Shown one piece after another: positions 16,930 to 26,762 of a DNA stretch of 64,000 nt. The stretch is from assembly GCF_000455365.1 (NCBI RefSeq), contig NZ_HG315684.1, forward strand, positions 457,611-521,610, in the 5' to 3' direction. A program made the translations under genes and the position numbers. Position 1 is the stretch's first letter; each line of letters opens with the position of its first letter. The notes below the pieces were generated by a model. The model saw nothing but the letters and a program-made list of their open reading frames with translations. It ran no database searches and was not told the DNA's origin. The stretch comes from Halopiger djelfimassiliensis (GTDB taxonomy: Archaea; Halobacteriota; Halobacteria; Halobacteriales; Natrialbaceae).

Positions 16930-17084
16930 ACCCGGGAGCGGGGTCCGCTTGCACTTCAATCGGCGGGATCACCGCCGTCACCGATCGTCGCGGTTGCCGA
17001 CCGGTTCCCGCACCGACCAGTCCCTAGGCTTTTGGTGTCGCTCGATCGATCTACGACTAAGAGTGGGGTGTGTTAGCACCAATC

Positions 17085-17255
17085 ATGAAAGTTGGAACAC
17101 GCTGTACGGTCTGTGGAACGAGCATCGACGACGAACGGGTCCACTACTGCGAGACGTGTGGTCGTGGCGTACACGAGCGGTGTGAACAGTACGAGACGAC
17201 CTTCGAGTGTCGGCACTGCGGGGACGAGACGTGGATCGGCGCGGTCGAGTTCTGA
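17085..17255 (+). CDS. Small zinc-ribbon protein
   Basis: Protein of 56 residues with cysteine/histidine pairs at CTVCGTS, YCETCGRGVHERCEQY and FECRHCGDE, enough for two zinc sites (double treble-clef or ribbon). The ATG at 17085 starts just before the first pair. Haloarchaeal genomes carry dozens of such short zinc-finger proteins, mostly of unknown function, possibly for nucleic-acid or protein contacts. Confidence 0.75.
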   Translation: MKVGTRCTVCGTSIDDERVHYCETCGRGVHERCEQYETTFECRHCGDETWIGAVEF

Positions 17256-17293
17256 GACCGTCGCCGGTCGATCCGGAACCGACCGGATGGCGG

Positions 17294-17956
17294 TCAGTCG
17301 ATCGTGATCTCGAGTTCGAGGATACCCAGATACGACTGGTCGCTGCCGCCGCTGGTGCGGAACTCGGTTGGGGTCGAGTTTACGTACTCGTAGAACTCCG
17401 ATTGGGTCGAGGGCAGCATGATCGATCCGTCCTCGCTGCGGAGATACGCGGGTGCGTTGGTCCGCTCGATTCGGTCCTTCCGCTCCTGCCAGTCCTCGCC
17501 GGCATAGAGGTAGACGCCGAACGAGAACCGACCCGCGGCGACCGCGTCCCGTTTCGTCGCGAACTGCTCGGCCTCCTCGATCCGGTACTCCTCGTCGCTC
17601 AACCAGGCGACGGCCGCCATCCCCTGTGTTCGAAGGAGATAGACGTCCCAGGACAGCGTCCGGTCGAACACCGCCCAGGTGTTGCGCGGCCCGACGGAAT
17701 CGACCTCGACGCTGAAGGCGGGCCGCCCACGGGAGCCGGATGGTTCGTGGACGAACGTGGCGTCGTAGCCGGGAACGCGAATGCCCCGGTCGTGATAGAC
17801 GACGCCGTCGGCGTCGATCTCGATGTCGGCCGCGCCCTCGGCGGTCAGCTCCTCGACCAGATCCAACACCGGGATGCCGCCGGCTTCCTCGAGTCGATCG
17901 AAGAAGGACGGGATCTCGTAGACGTCGGTCCAGCCGTGGGCCTGCGCTGCGGTCAT
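17294..17956 (-). CDS. Hypothetical haloarchaeal protein next to rqcH
   Basis: Protein of 220 residues beginning at the ATG at 17956 (MTAAQAHGWTDVYEIPSFF). It has a mixed alpha/beta pattern, no membrane helix, no cysteines and no metal motif. Conserved-looking parts are YDATFVHEPSGSRGRPAFSVEVD and a tryptophan-rich middle (TWAVFDRTLSWDVYLL). The frame runs open a further 75 codons upstream, but that part is rich in Arg and lacks acidic composition. It is divergent from rqcH. I do not recognise the family. Confidence 0.65.
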   Translation of the reverse strand: MTAAQAHGWTDVYEIPSFFDRLEEAGGIPVLDLVEELTAEGAADIEIDADGVVYHDRGIRVPGYDATFVHEPSGSRGRPAFSVEVDSVGPRNTWAVFDRTLSWDVYLLRTQGMAAVAWLSDEEYRIEEAEQFATKRDAVAAGRFSFGVYLYAGEDWQERKDRIERTNAPAYLRSEDGSIMLPSTQSEFYEYVNSTPTEFRTSGGSDQSYLGILELEITID

Positions 17957-18158
17957 GGGTATCGACGACCCCCGTTGACGGAACTGCCTGAGGAACGGGT
18001 CCGCTCGAGCGACGATTCGACGACAGCGTCGTTCATGTGTGCGTTCAATGGATCGGTCCGGATTAGCCTTTCCGACCGCGGGCGGACGGGCGGCGACGCG
18101 AACCCGAGCGGCAACCGGGAGCGACACGTCTTTTTGACAGCGCCGGGCAGTTGGAGGT

Positions 18159-20291
18159 ATGGATTCAAAGCGGGAGCTCACCAGCGTCGACCTCGCCGCC
18201 CTCGTCGAGGAGTTCGGGGCCTACGAGGGCGCGAAGGTCGACAAGGCCTATCTCTACGGCGACGACCTCGTGCGACTCAAGATGCGGGACTTCGATCGCG
18301 GCCGCATCGAACTGGTCCTCGAGGTCGGCGAGGTCAAACGCGCACACACGGTCGCACCCGAGCGGGTTCCCGACGCCCCCGGCCGACCGCCGCAGTTCGC
18401 GATGATGCTCAGAAACCGGCTGTCTGGTGCCGACTTCGTCGGCGTCTCCCAGTACGAGTTCGACCGCATCCTCGAGTTCGTCTTCGAGCGCGAGGACGGC
18501 ACCACCCGGATCATCGTCGAACTGTTCGGCCAGGGCAACGTCGCCGTCACCGACGGCGAGTACGAGGTCATCGACTGCCTCGAGACCGTCCGCCTGAAAT
18601 CCCGGACCGTCGTCCCGGGCTCGCGCTACGAGTTCCCCGAGAGCCGGACCAATCCGCTGACGGTCTCCCGGGAGACCTTCGAGCGGGAGATGGACGACTC
18701 CGATACGGACGTCGTCCGGACGCTTGCGACCCAGCTCAACTTCGGCGGGCTCTACGCCGAGGAACTCTGTACGCGCGCCGGCGTCGAGAAGGGACTGGAC
18801 ATCGAGGACGCCGACGAAGACGTTTACGGACGACTTTACGAGGCGATCGAACGGCTCGCACTGGACATCCGGAACGGGAACTTCGATCCGCGGCTGTACC
18901 TCGAGGCCGACGGAGACGAGGAGGGAGACGACGCCGACCGCGTCGTCGACGTCACCCCGTTCCCGCTCGAGGAACACGTCGAACTGGCCGGGGAGCCATA
19001 CGAGTCGTTCCTAGCGGCGCTCGACGACTACTTCTTCCGGCTCGAGCTCGAGGACGAGGAAGAACCGGACCCGACCGACCAGCGCCCAGACTTCGAGGCG
19101 GAGATCGCCAAACACGAGCGGATCATCGAGCAACAGCAGGGAGCCATCGAAGGGTTCGAGCAGGAGGCCGACTCGCTCCGGGAGCAGGCCGAACTGCTGT
19201 ACGCCGAGTACGGACTGGTCGACGACATCCTCTCGACGGTCCGGGAGGCTCGCGAGCGGGATCGCTCGTGGGACGAGATCGAAGCCCGCTTCGAGGAGGG
19301 AGCCGAGCGCGGCATCGAGGCCGCCGAGGCGGTCGTCGACGTCGACGGTAGCGAGGGAACGATCACCGTCGACCTCGACGGCGAGCGGATCGACCTCGTC
19401 GCCCGCGACGGCGTCGAACAGAACGCCGATCGACTCTACACCGAGGCAAAGCGCGTCGAGGAGAAAAAGGAAGGCGCGCTGGCGGCCATCGAGGACACCC
19501 GCGAAGATCTCGAGGCGGTCAAGCGCCGCCGCGACGAGTGGGAAGCCGACGACGGCGACGGGGACGACGCCGACGAAGACGAGGAAGAAGACGAGCGGGA
19601 CTGGCTCGCCGAGCCCTCCGTCCCGATCCGCGAGAACGAACCGTGGTACGACCGCTTCCGGTGGTTCCACACGAGCGACGGCTACCTCGTGATCGGCGGC
19701 CGCGACGCCGATCAGAACGAGGAACTCGTCAAGAAGTACCTCGAGCCGGGCGACAAAGTCCTCCACACGCAGGCCCACGGCGGTCCCGTCACCGTCTTGA
19801 AGGCGACCGATCCCAGCGAGGCCTCCTCGAGCGACATCGAACTGCCCGAATCGAGCATCGAGGAGGCCGCCCAGTTCGCGGTCTCGTACTCGTCGGTCTG
19901 GAAGGACGGCCGCTACGCGGGCGACGTGTACGCCGTCGATTCGGATCAGGTGACCAAGACCCCCGAAAGCGGCGAGTACCTCGAGAAAGGCGGGTTCGCG
20001 ATCCGGGGCGATCGGACCTACTACCGCGATACGCCGGTCGGTGCCGCCGTCGGCATCCAGTGTGAGCCGTACACTCGCGTCATCGGCGGCCCGCCGTCGG
20101 CTATCGAGGGGAAGGCGGTGACGACGATCGAACTCGAACCCGGCCGGTACGCACAGGCCGACGCGGCAAAGCGGCTGTACCGGCGATTCCGTGAGCGGTT
20201 CGAGGACGAGACGTTCGTCCGCAAGATCGCCAGCCCGGACCGCATCCAGCATTTCATGCCGCCGGGCGGGAGTCGGATCGCCGAGGAGTAA
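18159..20291 (+). CDS. rqcH: RqcH (NEMF/NFACT family) ribosome quality control factor
   Basis: Archaeal NEMF/Rqc2 homologue of 710 residues, which binds stalled large ribosomal subunits. The NFACT-N domain (1-200) includes the DR motif (EYEFDRILEFVF, about 105), which in bacterial RqcH is needed for tRNA-directed tailing. A HhH-like middle and a long coiled coil follow (about 300-350 and 420-450). The NFACT-R domain then contains YDRFRWFHTSDGYLVIGGRDADQNE. A strongly acidic run of Asp/Glu at about 455-480 separates coiled coil and NFACT-R and looks like a haloarchaeal insertion. The Pelota gene lies 1.2 kb downstream, grouping two ribosome-rescue factors. Confidence 0.93.
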   Translation: MDSKRELTSVDLAALVEEFGAYEGAKVDKAYLYGDDLVRLKMRDFDRGRIELVLEVGEVKRAHTVAPERVPDAPGRPPQFAMMLRNRLSGADFVGVSQYEFDRILEFVFEREDGTTRIIVELFGQGNVAVTDGEYEVIDCLETVRLKSRTVVPGSRYEFPESRTNPLTVSRETFEREMDDSDTDVVRTLATQLNFGGLYAEELCTRAGVEKGLDIEDADEDVYGRLYEAIERLALDIRNGNFDPRLYLEADGDEEGDDADRVVDVTPFPLEEHVELAGEPYESFLAALDDYFFRLELEDEEEPDPTDQRPDFEAEIAKHERIIEQQQGAIEGFEQEADSLREQAELLYAEYGLVDDILSTVREARERDRSWDEIEARFEEGAERGIEAAEAVVDVDGSEGTITVDLDGERIDLVARDGVEQNADRLYTEAKRVEEKKEGALAAIEDTREDLEAVKRRRDEWEADDGDGDDADEDEEEDERDWLAEPSVPIRENEPWYDRFRWFHTSDGYLVIGGRDADQNEELVKKYLEPGDKVLHTQAHGGPVTVLKATDPSEASSSDIELPESSIEEAAQFAVSYSSVWKDGRYAGDVYAVDSDQVTKTPESGEYLEKGGFAIRGDRTYYRDTPVGAAVGIQCEPYTRVIGGPPSAIEGKAVTTIELEPGRYAQADAAKRLYRRFRERFEDETFVRKIASPDRIQHFMPPGGSRIAEE

Positions 20292-20353
20292 CGCAGTCCG
20301 ATACCGATCGTATTCGGACGAACCCTGATGTGGCCGGCGCCAGTAGTTTCCGT

Positions 20354-20605
20354 ATGGTGGGTTCGATAGCCGGAGCGATCGGCCACCTCGAGCCGTTGCA
20401 GGTCGAACCGACGGCCGGGATCACTGCGGTCGTGGTCGTGGCGCTGATCGGTGCCGTCGCGTTCATGATCTATCTCGCGTTCGGGACGCAGGGCCGACAG
20501 TCGACCGCCGACGCGGGTGCGGATAGCACGGTCCAGTCACCCGACGAGTCCGGGGCCGATGCGATGCAGGCCGACGGGGACGAGCCCGAGACACCACGGG
20601 AGTAA
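20354..20605 (+). CDS. Small single-span membrane protein with acidic tail
   Basis: Protein of 83 residues from the ATG at 20354, or 91 from an in-frame GTG at 20330. One membrane helix (about residues 20-43) is followed by a low-complexity acidic tail (Asp, Gln, Ser, Glu). There is no motif. It follows rqcH by 62 bases and could share its transcript. Function unknown. Confidence 0.6.
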   Translation: MVGSIAGAIGHLEPLQVEPTAGITAVVVVALIGAVAFMIYLAFGTQGRQSTADAGADSTVQSPDESGADAMQADGDEPETPRE

Positions 20606-20784
20606 GAACGACGAACGGCCGTCCAGCGGCGGGACGGAAAAGCGAGTAAGTGGCGGTGGTTCTACGCCGATCGCACAGTTGCCGTGCGATCGGGTGTGCC
20701 GAACGAGCGACTCGAGATACTCGAGCGTTCATCTCTCGACAGGACGCCGATCGACACCAACAGGAAACCGAAGCCGACCCGGTA

Positions 20785-21309
20785 TCAGCCGTCGACGTCT
20801 CCGGGATCCGCGTTGTGCTCGATCCGATCGGCCCACTGCCGTTGGCTCTCGTCGTACGACGCCCCGAGAGCGATCAAGAACCCGATGATCGCAGTCACGA
20901 GGGCGATGCTGCCGACGGCGACGACGGCGATCGGGAGCACCGATCCCGGGAGGACCTGTGCGGAGGTCAGCAGCGACACTGCCGTCACGGCCGCGATCAG
21001 CGCGAGGAGGCGACCGAACCGGCCGGTATCGAGTCCCTGTCCGGCGTCATCGCCACCGATATCCAGCAGTTCGTTCAGGACCCCGTCGTACTCGTCGCCG
21101 CCGGCGACGTTCCCGAGCGAGTGGATCGAATGAGCGACCCACAGTCCTGCGGTGAGGTTGAGCAGCGCGACGAACGAGACGAGACCGAGTTTCCCCTCGA
21201 CGAACAGCCCGACCAGAACGGCGTTGACGAACGCAAGCGCCATGAGCGCGTGGATCGCGAGCGAGCGCGTTCCGAAGTCTTCGAAAAGCGTAACGTGTGC
21301 GAGCTTCAT
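20785..21309 (-). CDS. Membrane protein, four predicted helices, hypothetical
   Basis: Protein of 174 residues from the ATG at 21309 (MKLAHVTLFEDFGTRSL). Hydrophobic segments lie at about 18-36, 42-58, 100-118 and 126-148, with an acidic loop (GGDEYDGVLNELLDIGGDDAG) between the second and third. No catalytic signature is seen. It sits between the rqcH and pelA genes on the opposite strand and is divergent from pelA. Function unknown. Confidence 0.65.
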   Translation of the reverse strand: MKLAHVTLFEDFGTRSLAIHALMALAFVNAVLVGLFVEGKLGLVSFVALLNLTAGLWVAHSIHSLGNVAGGDEYDGVLNELLDIGGDDAGQGLDTGRFGRLLALIAAVTAVSLLTSAQVLPGSVLPIAVVAVGSIALVTAIIGFLIALGASYDESQRQWADRIEHNADPGDVDG

Positions 21310-21448
21310 GCTATATATTGACACGCAATTGAGATACGACTGACCCCTAACTGTGTCAACTTCGACGGCGAGAAACCGACGCGAGACGGGAGACGGACGC
21401 GAACGCGGGATCGCAGCCCACTTACCGTCACCGCGAGAAGCCACGCCC

Positions 21449-22516
21449 ATGCAGATCAAAGACCGGGAACAGGTCGAGGGCGGCCGCGTTCGGGTGACCG
21501 TCGTCCCCGAGAGCGTCGACGACCTCTGGCATTTGCAGTACGTCCTCGAGCCCGGCGATCGGGTCGCGGGCGATACGACCCGGCGGATCCAGCGCAACGA
21601 CGACCAGATGCGCGATACCGGCGGCGAGCGCGAGCACATGTGGGTTGCCATCGCCGTCGATGACGTCGAGTTCCACAAGTTCGCCAACCGGCTGCGGGTC
21701 GGCGGCGAGATCGTCGCCTGCTCGCGCGAAGACCAACTCGGCTTTCACCACACGCTGAACGTCGAGGAGCGCGACGAACTCTCGATCGAGAAGCGGTTCA
21801 AGCCCGATCAGGAGGCCCGCCTCGAGGAGGCCGAGGAAGCGACCGAGAACCCGGACGTCGCCATCGCGACCGTCGAGGAGGGACAGGCCCACGTCCATAC
21901 GGTCGCCCAGTACGGCACCGAAGAACGGGCGACGATCACCGGTCCCACGGGCAAAGGCGAGTACGCCCGCGAGCGCTCGGAGCTGTTCTCGGAACTCGGT
22001 GCCGTCCTCGAGCGGCAGGACGCCGACGCGGTCATCCTCGCCGGCCCCGGCTTTACGAAACAGGACGCCTACAAGCACCTCGAGGAGAACCACCCCGATC
22101 TCGTCGAGTCGATCACGATGGTCGACACGGCAAGCGTCGGCGACCGCGGGGTCCACGAGGTGCTCAAACGCGGTGCCGTCGCGGACGTCCAGCAGGAGAC
22201 CCGCATCGAAAGCGAGGCCGAGTACATCGACGAACTCACCGAACGCATCGCACAGGGGGCGAAAGCCGCCTACGGCCCCGAAGAAGTCGAGAAAGCCGCC
22301 GAGTTCGGCGCGATCGATCGCCTGCTCGTGCTCGACGACCGCCTGCGGAAGGAACGGGGTCCCGACGGCGAGTGGGACGTCGACGTCGACGAGATCGTCC
22401 GCACGACCGAGCAGAAAGGCGGCGACGTGACGGTCTTCTCGAGCGAGTTCCCGCCCGGCCAACAGCTCTCGAACCTCGGCGGCATCGCGGCGCTGTTGCG
22501 GTATCGCCTCGAGTGA
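21449..22516 (+). CDS. pelA: mRNA surveillance protein Pelota
   Basis: aPelota of 355 residues, the eRF1-like factor that enters stalled ribosomes with aEF1A/ABCE1 for no-go rescue. It shows the N-terminal Sm-like domain ([27 protein letters not shown]), the central domain with [17 protein letters not shown] (about 195) and the C-terminal eRF1-3 domain with [10 protein letters not shown]-type wording and a final [12 protein letters not shown]. It lacks the GGQ motif of release factors, as expected. The ATG at 21449 begins the family similarity; a long open extension upstream does not. Confidence 0.95.
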   Translation: MQIKDREQVEGGRVRVTVVPESVDDLWHLQYVLEPGDRVAGDTTRRIQRNDDQMRDTGGEREHMWVAIAVDDVEFHKFANRLRVGGEIVACSREDQLGFHHTLNVEERDELSIEKRFKPDQEARLEEAEEATENPDVAIATVEEGQAHVHTVAQYGTEERATITGPTGKGEYARERSELFSELGAVLERQDADAVILAGPGFTKQDAYKHLEENHPDLVESITMVDTASVGDRGVHEVLKRGAVADVQQETRIESEAEYIDELTERIAQGAKAAYGPEEVEKAAEFGAIDRLLVLDDRLRKERGPDGEWDVDVDEIVRTTEQKGGDVTVFSSEFPPGQQLSNLGGIAALLRYRLE

Positions 22517-22565
22517 GCAGGCGGGGCCGGAACTGCTACGGCGTCCGTGTCCGTAGCCCCCGGTC

Positions 22566-22868
22566 GTGAACTCCCTGCTGTGGGCGCTGGCCGTGCTCTG
22601 GTACGGCGTCGGCGATCTGGTTTCGACGCACGCAGGGCTCGAGTACGACGGTCTCGAGGAGGGACAGCCGCTGGTCCGGGCGATACTCGGCGACCCGCCG
22701 TCGACGTGGCGGTTCGGACTTTTCAAGGCCGGCCTCCTCGGCGTCTGCTACGTCGGCTACGCCGCGCTCGAGGGGTACCGCATTCGATTCCTCGTCCCGG
22801 CCGGGCTCGCCGCGGTCGGCGTCGCCGCCGTGTCCAACAACGTCCGGGCGATCCTCGAAGCCCGATGA
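22566..22868 (+). CDS. Small membrane protein (DUF5658-like)
   Basis: Protein of 100 residues using a GTG start at 22566, 49 bases after pelA. Three hydrophobic segments (about 1-22, 48-66, 72-92) with a charged loop (LEYDGLEEGQPLVRAIL). The opening LLWALAVLWYGVGDLVST and the loop resemble the DUF5658 type of small membrane protein, at low certainty. Function unknown. Confidence 0.6.
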   Translation: MNSLLWALAVLWYGVGDLVSTHAGLEYDGLEEGQPLVRAILGDPPSTWRFGLFKAGLLGVCYVGYAALEGYRIRFLVPAGLAAVGVAAVSNNVRAILEAR

Positions 22869-22902
22869 GGTCGGTCCTCCGCCGATTCGATCGGCCCCCA
22901 CA

Positions 22903-23655
22903 TTACGACGGCGTTTCGGCGCTGGCCTCGATCAGTTGGATCAAAACGGCGGCGAACACCGATTCCGAACTCCAGATGGCGGTCTCACAGCCCTCGTCGT
23001 CGATCACGCTCAGCAGGATCCCGTCGTCGTCGGCGATGACGATCCGGCCGGACCGCCGATCGTCCTCGCGGTGGGCCGGCGGCGATTCGCTCGAGACGCC
23101 CTCGAGCGACCCGAGCCGGTCCCGAATCGAGGGGTTCTGGCTGACGGCGAGCACCGAAACGCCGGCGGCCGCCCGCGACGCGAGCGTCCGTTCGATCCGT
23201 TCGGGAACGAACTCCGGGAGTCGTGTTCCGAAGACGAGTCGATCGTCGGCGTTCGAGAGGAGTTCGACGACGCGGTCGTCGATCCGATCCCGGCCCCTGA
23301 TCGTCCAGATGTCCTCTTGTGTTTCCTCGCCGGCCGACTCCCGTTTGACTGCATCAACGTACTCGAAGGCACGCTCCTGTTCGCGCTCGAACCGCTCTCG
23401 CAGGGTCGTCCGGGCCTCCTCGACGCTGACCGGCCGGTAGCGGATCGGACTCGAGTGCTGGATCTCGAGCAGTCCCCGCTCCGCGAGGTTGTCGGCGACG
23501 CTGTAGACCTGCGAGCGGGGGACGTCGGCGACACGGGCGACGTCCCGTGCCGTTCCCGACCCGAGCCGGTGGAGCGCGATGAAGACTTTGGCCTCGTAGC
23601 TGGTCAACCCGAGCCGCTCGAAGGCATCGACGGCGTCGGGTTCGTCGACGCTCAT
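22903..23655 (-). CDS. TrmB-like transcriptional regulator of the RND exporter
   Basis: Protein of 250 residues. The N-terminal winged HTH is characteristic of TrmB regulators (LGLTSYEAKVFIALHRLGSGTARDVARVADVPRSQVYSV, about 17-55), followed by a coiled coil (about 75-105) and a C-terminal PLD-like sensor domain. TrmB proteins usually sense sugars or small effectors. The gene overlaps the start side of the exporter operon, its start lying 4 bases inside the exporter's stop, so the regulator is cotranscribed after the exporter it probably controls. Confidence 0.88.
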   Translation of the reverse strand: MSVDEPDAVDAFERLGLTSYEAKVFIALHRLGSGTARDVARVADVPRSQVYSVADNLAERGLLEIQHSSPIRYRPVSVEEARTTLRERFEREQERAFEYVDAVKRESAGEETQEDIWTIRGRDRIDDRVVELLSNADDRLVFGTRLPEFVPERIERTLASRAAAGVSVLAVSQNPSIRDRLGSLEGVSSESPPAHREDDRRSGRIVIADDDGILLSVIDDEGCETAIWSSESVFAAVLIQLIEASAETPS

Positions 23656-26600
23656 TCGTCGTCACCACCGGGCAGCCGGGACGCCTCCGAACCGTCGGCA
23701 CTCGTCCCCGCGTCGGTCGCCGTCCCGCCGTCGCTCGCGGTCGGGGTCGTCCGGCGCGCGCGTCGTTTCTCGAACGAGACGTCGGGACCGAAGTACCGCG
23801 TCCAGAGCACGAGCAACGTCGGGAGGACGATCACGCTGGCGAGAAACGCGTACGTGATCGTCAGCCCGGTAATGATCCCGAACTGACTGAGCACCGGCAG
23901 GATGGCGAAGGCGAGCGTTCCGAACCCGCCGATGGTCGTCGCCGCGCTGCCGAGCAACGCCCCGCCGGTGCCGGTGACCGTCGTCTCCATCGCGTCCCAG
24001 ACGTTCCCCTGTCGCTCCAACTCGAGCGTGTAGCGGGCGCTGATGTGGATGCTGTAGGCGACGCCGAGGCCGATCGTCAGGCTGGTTATCATGCCGGTCA
24101 GGACGTTGAACGGCATATCGATGAGGTACATCGTTCCGAGGATCCAGCTGACGGCGAACGCGACCGGAAGCAGGGTTACGGTCCCGAGCGTGGCGCTGTT
24201 GCCCGTCGCCCAGTAGGCCACCGTCAGGAAGGCGAAGACGGCGACGAGCGTGATCAGCAGGCTCTGGAGGACGGTATCGAGCAGGTCCTGTTCGACGATG
24301 TGGGTGACGATCGGATCGCCGGTCGCGATGGCGTTGCGGTCCGCGTCGTCGCCCGCGTCGATCGTCGCCGCGATGTCGCGCATCTCGGCGGTCGTTTCGT
24401 CGACGGCGGCATCGCCCTGAACGGCGACGAGCAAGCGGACCGACTCGTACTCGCCGTCGGCCGTCCGGTGGATAACGTCGCTCGCCCCGGCCTCGTTGAC
24501 CGCGAACAGTTCGTCGTACAGTTCCGCGACGTTTCGGTCCGGGACGCCGTCGCCGTCCGTGTCCGCGGCGGTGAACGAGGCGTTGAACGACTCGTTTTGC
24601 CCCGCCGTCTCCTCCATCACCGACAGCGGTCCCCGGACGTCCGCCTCGCCGTTCGGAAGGGTGTAGGTAACGTCGCTGGCGACGGCCTCGTCCCGTGCCC
24701 GATCCAGCCGCGCCATCGTCTCGGCGGTGGCGACGTCGCCGTCGACGAGGATCTGTGCCTGCGAGTCCTGTCGCTGGAAGTTCTCGTTGACATACTCGAG
24801 GTCGTCGGCCGCCCGATAGTCGCCGGGTTGCATCGGTGCCGGCAGGGTCTCGGTCCAGTCGGGCGGACTCTCGGCGAGGAAGTCCTCCTCCTCGAAGCTG
24901 GTATCGACCTGACTCGCCCCGTAGACGCCGCCGGCGGTGAGCAACAGGACCGCCACGAGGAGCACGATCGGCGCTTTTCTGGCGGCGACCGCGCCGACGG
25001 TGAGTGCGTCGCTGAACCGGCTCTCCCCGGTTCCGAACGCGCGCTTGTGCCGATCGAACCCGCGGGCCTCGAGTGCCGAATCGAGTTCGACTTTGGCCGC
25101 CGGGATCAGGCCGCCGAAGACGATCAACGCGGCGAGGATCCCGAACGAACTGACGACGCCGAACTCCCGGATCGGAGCGATCGGACTGACGAGGTTCGCG
25201 AGAAAACCGATCGCGGTCGTCGCGGTCACCCAGACGAGCGCGACGCCGACGCCGGCAAGCGCGACCGCCATCGAGCCGCGAACGCCGCGTGCGGTCCCCT
25301 CGCTCCCGCGTTGTTCCCGGTGGCGCATGAAGACGTGAATCGCGTAGTCGATCGAAAGGCCGATCAGGAGGACGGGAACGGCGACGAACATCTGGTTGAA
25401 CGCGATCCCGGTCCAGCCCATAAAGCCGAACGTCCAGACCAGCACCGTCACGATCCCCGCGACGCCGAGGACGATATCGAGGAGGTCGCGGTAGGCGATC
25501 AGCAACGCCGCGACGACGAACAGCAACGCCAGCGGGCCGACGATCGCGAGGCTGTCGCCCATCGAGCGGTCGATCTCGTCGGTGATGATTCCGGCTCCGA
25601 AGACGACGTACTCGTGTTCGTGGTCGGCCGCGAGATCACGAATGTCGATCTGGCTCTCGGTAAGCCGGTCGCCGACGCCACCCATCTCCATCCCGCTGCC
25701 GGCCGACGTCTGGGTGATCGCGGTCATCCGGGCGTCCGCCTCCGTCGACCCCGGCTCGTACGAGGACGGCATGAACGCAAGCGCCGCGTTGCGGTCGTCC
25801 CCGTCGTCCGACAGCGTTCGTTCGAGGACGTCGTCGAACGCCCCGTCGTCCATGTCCTCGAGCGCCGCGATCTGTTCCTCGAGCGGCGGCCGCTCGTCGC
25901 CGTCTTCGAGCGCCGCTTGCTCTCGCTCGAACGCCGCGAGGTCCGCCTCGAGTCGGTCGTACTCGTCCTCGAGAACGCCCATGGTCGCCCCGGCGTAGAC
26001 GTCCTCGAGTTGGGCCTGCAGGTCCTGATACTCGGGCTCCGACGCCGGATCGTCGGCGGTCCGTTCGATCTCGGCGAGCCGGCTCTCGATCCCCCGGGCA
26101 TCCCGGGCACGCTCCTCGTACTGGGCCGCCTGTTCGGCGTCCAGATCGGCCGTCGCGTTCCCGAGAACGGCCTCGTACTCGGCGTCCAGTTCCGCCGCCC
26201 GCTCCCGGTACTCGGGCGTGGTTTCGTTCGTCGTCTCGTTGAGCCGCTCGTACTCGCGCTGGATCTCGCGAACCTCGTCGATGCCGGCCTCGAGACGGTC
26301 GCGCGTCGCGTTGAGCCGCTGCTCTCGCCGTTCGAGTTCCTCGCCCCGGGCTTCCAGCTGCGCGACCCGCTCGTCGGTGATCGCGGTGATCGCGACGAGG
26401 TTCTCGACGCCGATGATCGGCTCCTCGTCGACGAGCGTCCCGTTGATCGACTCGTTTTCCCTGAGCGTCCGCTGGAACTCGAGGGACTCGATCAGCGATT
26501 CGCGCGTGAGAACGTTCTCGCCGTCCCCTCTGTCGATCAACTGGACGCTGGTCGTGTTCTCCTCGTCGGCGACGACGAACTGCTCGTCGATCTCCGCCAT

Positions 26601-26762
26601 CGCCTGCGCTTCGGGCGAGTCGGTCTCGAACTGCTCGAGCGAGGAGTCGTCGTCGACCATCGGCATCCCCGCACCGATCAGCGCCGTCGTCACGAGAAGC
26701 GCGACGAGAACGAGACGCGAACGGGAGGTAACGACGTCGGCGATCCGGTCCGGAACGCTCAT
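23652..26762 (-). CDS. RND/MMPL-family exporter with a large extracytoplasmic coiled coil
   Basis: RND superfamily membrane protein of 1036 residues with twelve predicted helices in two repeats. The first helix (about 17-36) is followed by a very long outside loop. Residues 130-305 of this loop are an almost continuous charged coiled coil containing several N-X-T sequons (NATR, NETTNETT, GNAT) that could be glycosylated. Helix block two begins near 390. A second extracytoplasmic region spans about 650-800. Typical transport motifs (GLSIDYAIHVFMRHRE, GLGVAYSIHISARY) identify the MMPL branch. The substrate is unknown (lipids, terpenoids or drugs are possible). Operon with the TrmB-like gene. 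Confidence 0.9.
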   Translation of the reverse strand: MSVPDRIADVVTSRSRLVLVALLVTTALIGAGMPMVDDDSSLEQFETDSPEAQAMAEIDEQFVVADEENTTSVQLIDRGDGENVLTRESLIESLEFQRTLRENESINGTLVDEEPIIGVENLVAITAITDERVAQLEARGEELERREQRLNATRDRLEAGIDEVREIQREYERLNETTNETTPEYRERAAELDAEYEAVLGNATADLDAEQAAQYEERARDARGIESRLAEIERTADDPASEPEYQDLQAQLEDVYAGATMGVLEDEYDRLEADLAAFEREQAALEDGDERPPLEEQIAALEDMDDGAFDDVLERTLSDDGDDRNAALAFMPSSYEPGSTEADARMTAITQTSAGSGMEMGGVGDRLTESQIDIRDLAADHEHEYVVFGAGIITDEIDRSMGDSLAIVGPLALLFVVAALLIAYRDLLDIVLGVAGIVTVLVWTFGFMGWTGIAFNQMFVAVPVLLIGLSIDYAIHVFMRHREQRGSEGTARGVRGSMAVALAGVGVALVWVTATTAIGFLANLVSPIAPIREFGVVSSFGILAALIVFGGLIPAAKVELDSALEARGFDRHKRAFGTGESRFSDALTVGAVAARKAPIVLLVAVLLLTAGGVYGASQVDTSFEEEDFLAESPPDWTETLPAPMQPGDYRAADDLEYVNENFQRQDSQAQILVDGDVATAETMARLDRARDEAVASDVTYTLPNGEADVRGPLSVMEETAGQNESFNASFTAADTDGDGVPDRNVAELYDELFAVNEAGASDVIHRTADGEYESVRLLVAVQGDAAVDETTAEMRDIAATIDAGDDADRNAIATGDPIVTHIVEQDLLDTVLQSLLITLVAVFAFLTVAYWATGNSATLGTVTLLPVAFAVSWILGTMYLIDMPFNVLTGMITSLTIGLGVAYSIHISARYTLELERQGNVWDAMETTVTGTGGALLGSAATTIGGFGTLAFAILPVLSQFGIITGLTITYAFLASVIVLPTLLVLWTRYFGPDVSFEKRRARRTTPTASDGGTATDAGTSADGSEASRLPGGDDE

